Below the pieces are notes generated by a model. That model was not told the DNA's origin and ran no database searches. It saw only the letters and a program-made list of their open reading frames with translations. Positions 60,490 to 64,000 of a stretch of 64,000 bases of DNA are shown here, piece after piece. Source of the DNA: CAYVMX01 sp964452725 (GTDB lineage Bacteria; Patescibacteriota; Gracilibacteria; JAHISY01); the NCBI GenBank assembly GCA_964452725.1, contig CAYVMX010000004.1:6104-70103 (forward strand), written 5' to 3'. Each line of letters begins with the position of its first letter. The stretch's first letter is position 1. The translations under genes were made by a program, and so were the position numbers.

Positions 60490-61575
60490 CTACCGCCACT
60501 CGACAGTTTCGTTTTGTCCCACGACTGTGATGAAAGTCTGACCAGGCAACAAACTGAGATTGTCACCCATAGCAGTGAAAAACTGAGTACGACCACTGCG
60601 TAAACGTGTCCAGCGACCCTCCCACTGTCGACCAGCAGAGAAATACCAAGCCTTACCGCTACCAATGGTAGTCAAATCCAAACGCCCCTCGTTGTCGAGT
60701 ACAGTATAGTCTGTGAATTGAACAATAATATTTTTTGGACGGACAGGTTTACCGTTGGTGTCTTTGTGGACCAAACCACCAAGTAGACGTTTGTAGTCTG
60801 CTGTCTGCGCATCATAAAAATAATCTACTCGATAACTTGGCAGACTAAAGTCTATCGTCAGCTCTGTAGCTGGACTAGTCTCACTAGGTGGTTCACCGTT
60901 GAAATCAAACCACTCACCTGTCACTTTATCCGACCACTCACGCTGCACCAGAGCAGTCTTGACTGCTGCTAGATCGACGAAGAGATTGTGCGGCACTGTA
61001 TACTGAAAATCTCGATAAACCATCTCGCCATCTTCATCAAAGTTGGACAGCTGCGCAGTCTTTAGCTGAGACAAAGCAGCAGTACTACCACCAGCGTGGA
61101 CATATGCCCCACCATACTCCTCTGCCCAGTCTACGAAATAAGGACGCGCACTACGCACTGGTCCGACTTTTGGTAGATCTTGATAACCAAAGAGCGCGAG
61201 ATAACGTGTGATACCACCTTCTGTCAGCACTTCATAGACTATACTGGCCTCTGGCAAACCCTGCATCTGCGGACGACTAGCAGGGTGGTTTTCTATCATT
61301 ACGGCGACCACTTGCTCGGTAAGTGAGTCGGGATACACTCTACCGTCGAGCTGACTAATCTGGCGTGGCAATGACGCCACTAGCTGAGACAGCTCCGATA
61401 TACTAGTCTCTACATCTACAGCAGCATTATCCCAAAAACTAGCCGATACAGGCGGACGACTAGCAAGCGTGCCAGCAGCGATATACCAACGCACACCGAA
61501 GATAGAAATAATCAAAAGTACGATCAAGCCACCCAAGATTGCGAGCAATCGAGGAGTAAAAAAATGGGACAGCAT
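60490..61575 (-). CDS. DUF3048-domain exported protein (YerB-like)
   Basis: A 361-residue protein with an N-terminal membrane helix (about 9-30). The DUF3048 core shows VVAVMIENHPASRPQMQGL, YEVLTEGGITRYLALF and VGPVRSARPYFVDWAEEY, then HAGGS. Bacillus YerB is a lipoprotein of unclear role. No lipobox is obvious here. It lies 9 bases after the L25 gene, in the same direction. Confidence 0.85.
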   Translation of the reverse strand: MLSHFFTPRLLAILGGLIVLLIISIFGVRWYIAAGTLASRPPVSASFWDNAAVDVETSISELSQLVASLPRQISQLDGRVYPDSLTEQVVAVMIENHPASRPQMQGLPEASIVYEVLTEGGITRYLALFGYQDLPKVGPVRSARPYFVDWAEEYGGAYVHAGGSTAALSQLKTAQLSNFDEDGEMVYRDFQYTVPHNLFVDLAAVKTALVQREWSDKVTGEWFDFNGEPPSETSPATELTIDFSLPSYRVDYFYDAQTADYKRLLGGLVHKDTNGKPVRPKNIIVQFTDYTVLDNEGRLDLTTIGSGKAWYFSAGRQWEGRWTRLRSGRTQFFTAMGDNLSLLPGQTFITVVGQNETVEWR

Positions 61576-61584
61576 GGCAGTAGA

Positions 61585-62292
61585 TTAATCTTTCTTTTCA
61601 CTACCCTTCTTCTCACTATCGGACTCCTTGCTCGCAGCAGCTGCGGTCTTTTCTTCTTCAGACTCAGCCTTCACTTCTTCGCTGACAGCCTCACCAACGT
61701 CCTCTGCCTCTTCTGCTTCTATTTGTTCAGCCGTCTTTGGTGGTAGCACAGAGCAAACCAGTACATCCTCTCCATCGATCACTTCAGCTTTGTTGCGATC
61801 GATTTGCAAATCGGCAACCTTGAGATGTCCATGCAGCTCTGTGAGTACAGATATATCGACTTCGATATCATGAATCAAATCACCTGGTAGACATTTAATA
61901 GAAATTTCATTTTTGTTATGCGTGAGCATGCCACCTAGATCTTTGACCGCAGGACTGATACCGACGAACTTGAGCGGTACTTTGGTCGTGATCTTTTTAT
62001 TCATGTCGATACGCAAAAAATCAACGTGCTGAAACTCATCAGTCAATGGATCGTAATCAACTTTGTGAACTAACACTTTTTGTACAGCTTCATCACCGAT
62101 GACGAGATCGATCAAAGAGCTTTCACCAGCATTTTTGAGGATTTTACGAAAAGTCTGATAATCCAACTGGAGATGTTCATTATCTTTGCCGACACCATAA
62201 CAAACCGCTGGAATCTGACGCGCAGTACGTAAATCACGCGGCTTCACTGCGAGATCACGCTTGGTAGCTGGGAGGGCATAAGTCTGAGACAT
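61585..62292 (-). CDS. rplY: 50S ribosomal protein L25 (Ctc/TL5 type)
   Basis: 5S rRNA-binding protein in the long form: N-terminal L25 domain (LPATKRDLAVKPRDLR, IPAVCYGVGKDNEHL, HKVDYDPLTDEFQHVDFLRI) and a TL5 C-terminal beta domain (VPLKFVGISPAVKDLGGML, ISIKCLPGDLIHDIEVDIS). The tail is low-complexity Glu/Lys/Ala. 235 residues. The DUF3048 gene follows it. Confidence 0.94.
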   Translation of the reverse strand: MSQTYALPATKRDLAVKPRDLRTARQIPAVCYGVGKDNEHLQLDYQTFRKILKNAGESSLIDLVIGDEAVQKVLVHKVDYDPLTDEFQHVDFLRIDMNKKITTKVPLKFVGISPAVKDLGGMLTHNKNEISIKCLPGDLIHDIEVDISVLTELHGHLKVADLQIDRNKAEVIDGEDVLVCSVLPPKTAEQIEAEEAEDVGEAVSEEVKAESEEEKTAAAASKESDSEKKGSEKKD

Positions 62293-62355
62293 TTTCTTTT
62301 TTTAAATTAAAGCCGAGAGAGTTTAAGGGAAATCACTCGCATGGGCAAGTACTTT

Positions 62356-62364
62356 TGCTAAAAT
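62356..62364 (+). promoter_or_regulatory. extended -10 promoter of nadK (near-leaderless)
   Basis: TG at 62356-62357, C, then TAAAAT at 62359-62364; ATG 62376 follows 12 bases later. No clear -35. Confidence 0.5.
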
Positions 62365-62375
62365 AACAGCGCATT

Positions 62376-63254
62376 ATGAATATCACTCCTTTACCTACAT
62401 TTACGACTATCGCTCTCGTCGGACGATCCGACTTAGCTGCTCACAGAGATTACTTTCACCGAGTGTGTCAATTCCTAAAAGCTGAACAAAAAAAAATACT
62501 CTACTGCACTCAACTAGGCAAAGTGCTAGGAGCCAAAAGTACAAACTACTCACAGATCAAGCGTAAAGCTGACTTAATCATAGTCTTCGGTGGTGATGGC
62601 ACGCTGCTACGCCACGCACGACAGCTCTATGGTGCAGAGGGTGTTTTCCTAGGTGTACAACTAAAAGGCACACTTGGCTTCCTCACAGAACACCACCCAG
62701 AAAAACTCACTGCTGCTTTGACTAATTTTTTTCGTGGACGAGGCAAGCTCAATGAACGAATCCTGCTAGCAGTCACCGTATACAGACGTAATCAGGTCTA
62801 CAAAAAAATACACGCACTCAATGAAATCGTCATCAGCCAGACAGGCATCTCACGCCTCATCAGACTACCGCTGTCTATGGACGGACAGGAGATCACTACC
62901 TACCTCGCCGATGGTGTAATCATGGCGACACCGACTGGCTCGACTGCTTATTCACTCTCTGCTGGTGGTCCGATTATTTATCCGAGTTTACATTCTTTCA
63001 TATTGACTCCGATCAGTCCGCACATCTTGGCGAACCGTCCGATCGTCATACCCGATGATCGTACTATCACTGCTATCATCAAAGATAAAGACGTGACTCT
63101 GACAGCCGATGGTCAAACCAATCTAACACTACTGCCAAACGATACTATTGAATTAAAAAAAGCCGACTGGCGTCTGCGCGTCATTCACTCACTCCAACGC
63201 AACTACTTTCAAATCCTGCGTGAAAAACTAAACTGGGGTGAGCGTGGCTGCTAA
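62376..63254 (+). CDS. nadK: NAD kinase
   Basis: Phosphorylates NAD to NADP. 292 residues. Motifs: the GGDGT loop in IIVFGGDGTLLRHAR (about residue 72), ALNEIVIS, and the conserved DGVIMATPTGSTAYSLSAGGPI. The normal C-terminal beta region is present. Its product NADPH pool would serve the reductases in the window. Confidence 0.95.
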   Translation: MNITPLPTFTTIALVGRSDLAAHRDYFHRVCQFLKAEQKKILYCTQLGKVLGAKSTNYSQIKRKADLIIVFGGDGTLLRHARQLYGAEGVFLGVQLKGTLGFLTEHHPEKLTAALTNFFRGRGKLNERILLAVTVYRRNQVYKKIHALNEIVISQTGISRLIRLPLSMDGQEITTYLADGVIMATPTGSTAYSLSAGGPIIYPSLHSFILTPISPHILANRPIVIPDDRTITAIIKDKDVTLTADGQTNLTLLPNDTIELKKADWRLRVIHSLQRNYFQILREKLNWGERGC

Positions 63255-63285
63255 GATCATCTGTCATTTCTAATGACAATAGCAA

Positions 63286-63804
63286 TTAGCCTTCCTTCTT
63301 GATCCATTTGAAGTAGAGACCTTTGATCACTTCAGTCGTCGCATCGAGCAAGCTAGCAAGGAGGTCTTTGAGACGACGCAGATTGGCAACCATCTCAGTC
63401 AAACGCTCTGGTGCTACTTTTTTGACACCGAGATAGGCAGCCATGACCTGACGCTCCTCTTTACGGATTTCTTTGCGGATCGCTCGCACAACCTCCTTCT
63501 TCATCTGAGGTGGTGTCGGTAGCTGGTGAATGTGTGCATGGGCAGTCGCAACAGCCTCGTCGTCATCAGTCGCACCACTACCCTGCTTGGCTTTACCTTG
63601 CTTTTCGCCCTCTTTGAAACTTTCACCAGACTCAGCAGATTCACTACTTTCTAGATTGAGATCGGCGAGCTCACCCGCGACATCCGCCTGAGTGATCATT
63701 ACTTCAGTCGTACCTTTGACATCTATTTTTTCGGCTTGCTTCGATTTTGGCGTAGCCTCCTTGCGTTCGTGAGACTCGGGAGTAGCACTCTGACTATCAT
63801 TCAT
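63286..63804 (-). CDS. hypothetical low-complexity protein with helical C-terminus
   Basis: A 172-residue protein, not recognised. The first half is Ser/Glu/Lys-rich and probably disordered. The second half is basic and helical (MKKEVVRAIRKEIRKEERQVM, LRRLKDLLASLLDATTEVIKG). No signal peptide or membrane helix. It may bind nucleic acid or a partner protein, but that is only composition-based. Confidence 0.55.
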   Translation of the reverse strand: MNDSQSATPESHERKEATPKSKQAEKIDVKGTTEVMITQADVAGELADLNLESSESAESGESFKEGEKQGKAKQGSGATDDDEAVATAHAHIHQLPTPPQMKKEVVRAIRKEIRKEERQVMAAYLGVKKVAPERLTEMVANLRRLKDLLASLLDATTEVIKGLYFKWIKKEG

Positions 63805-63888
63805 AGTACTATTTTAACACGAACTATTTTGTGATTTGGTATAGCAAAAAAAACACTTTTCCATTAAAATCTTTCGGCTTTATTTGTG

Positions 63889-63965
63889 CGCTCGTAGCTC
63901 AGCTGGATAGAGCACCAGCTTGCGGAGCTGGGGGTCGTAGGTTCAAATCCTGCCGGGCGCACCAG
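63889..63965 (+). tRNA. tRNA-Arg, anticodon GCG
   Basis: A complete 77-nt cloverleaf: acceptor GCGCTCG with CGGGCGC (one T-G pair), D stem GCTC/GAGC, anticodon stem CCAGC/GCTGG, 7-base loop TTGCGGA with anticodon GCG at 63923-63925, variable loop GGGTC, T stem GTAGG/CCTGC with TTCAAAT, discriminator A and encoded CCA. GCG reads Arg codon CGC and, by wobble, CGU. Most bacteria instead use ACG deaminated to ICG. Confidence 0.95.
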
Positions 63966-63974
63966 ACCAAGTTC

Positions 63975-63991
63975 TCTGCCGAAGGCAGAGG
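63975..63991 (+). terminator. hairpin after tRNA-Arg, possible terminator
   Basis: CTCTGCC (63975-63981) pairs with GGCAGAG (63985-63991) around GAA, followed shortly by TTTT. It probably ends the tRNA transcript, although the window stops soon after. Confidence 0.5.
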
Positions 63992-64000
63992 TTTTGGGCT

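Noticed and set aside
1..64000. CRISPR arrays, transposases, integrases or prophage genes
   Set aside because: No regularly spaced repeats and no such protein motifs were seen on either strand.

Overview
The window looks like a genome fragment (probably a metagenome-assembled scaffold, since it carries two 100-N gaps) from a Candidate Phyla Radiation / Patescibacteria-type bacterium. Supporting this are tightly packed, often overlapping genes, a VirB2/TrbC-like pilin as a single-gene unit, PilB-type pilus genes beside unrecognised exported proteins, archaeal-style PurP proteins, many starts without a Shine-Dalgarno sequence, and S-layer and Ca-binding surface proteins. UGA is used as a stop (for example at 1380 and 20331), so this is not a UGA-glycine lineage such as Gracilibacteria. 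The fairly rich biosynthetic gene set would suit Peregrinibacteria, but that placement is inference. No mobile element, phage gene or CRISPR array was seen.

Layout. 1-5.6 kb: MscS channel, a small coiled-coil protein and a 1318-residue surface protein. 5.8-8.9 kb (minus): an orphan solute-binding protein translationally coupled to a membrane PP2C-type phosphatase. 9.0-12.3 kb: methionine aminopeptidase, ferredoxin, Bax-inhibitor-like protein, VirB2-like pilin, PRPP synthetase. 12.3-17.7 kb: hisF-hisI-hisE-like operon, a chorismate mutase-anthranilate synthase fusion, an aminotransferase and a ferredoxin-NADP reductase-like protein. 17.7-21.8 kb: gatA and gatC with a dispersed palindromic repeat, a cytidylyltransferase, ftsX, gmk. 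21.83-22.48 kb: a promoter-to-terminator unit without a credible gene, read here as a large structured non-coding RNA. 22.5-29 kb: yraN, ymdB and a minus-strand operon leuC-hemB-purP-purP-pyrD, followed by a candidate small RNA. 29.1-36.6 kb: DsbA with a CxxC membrane partner, ZIP transporter, glycosyltransferase, purH, pyrB, pyrC and RNase P RNA (rnpB). 36.7-49.7 kb: infB, pilB with exported proteins, mfd, thrC, argF. 49.8-56.2 kb (minus): PrsW, a lamin-tail protein, lytic transglycosylase, Ca-type P-ATPase, SLH protein. 56.3-64 kb: gpmA, glycosyltransferase, proA (gapped), AI-2E-type permease, DUF3048 protein, L25, NAD kinase, a hypothetical protein and tRNA-Arg.

How it works together. PRPP synthetase feeds purine (PurP, PurH), pyrimidine (PyrB, PyrC, PyrD) and histidine (HisF, HisI, HisE-like) synthesis. 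TrpE-like, ThrC, ArgF, ProA and LeuC indicate partial or complete amino-acid synthesis. DsbA, lytic transglycosylase, SLH, pilus and glycosyltransferase genes build and maintain the envelope. Promoters are unusually legible: many combine an extended -10 (TGn-TAnnnT) with a start codon 7-13 bases downstream, which implies leaderless or near-leaderless mRNAs. All functional calls come from reading sequence and recalling families; no database search was run.
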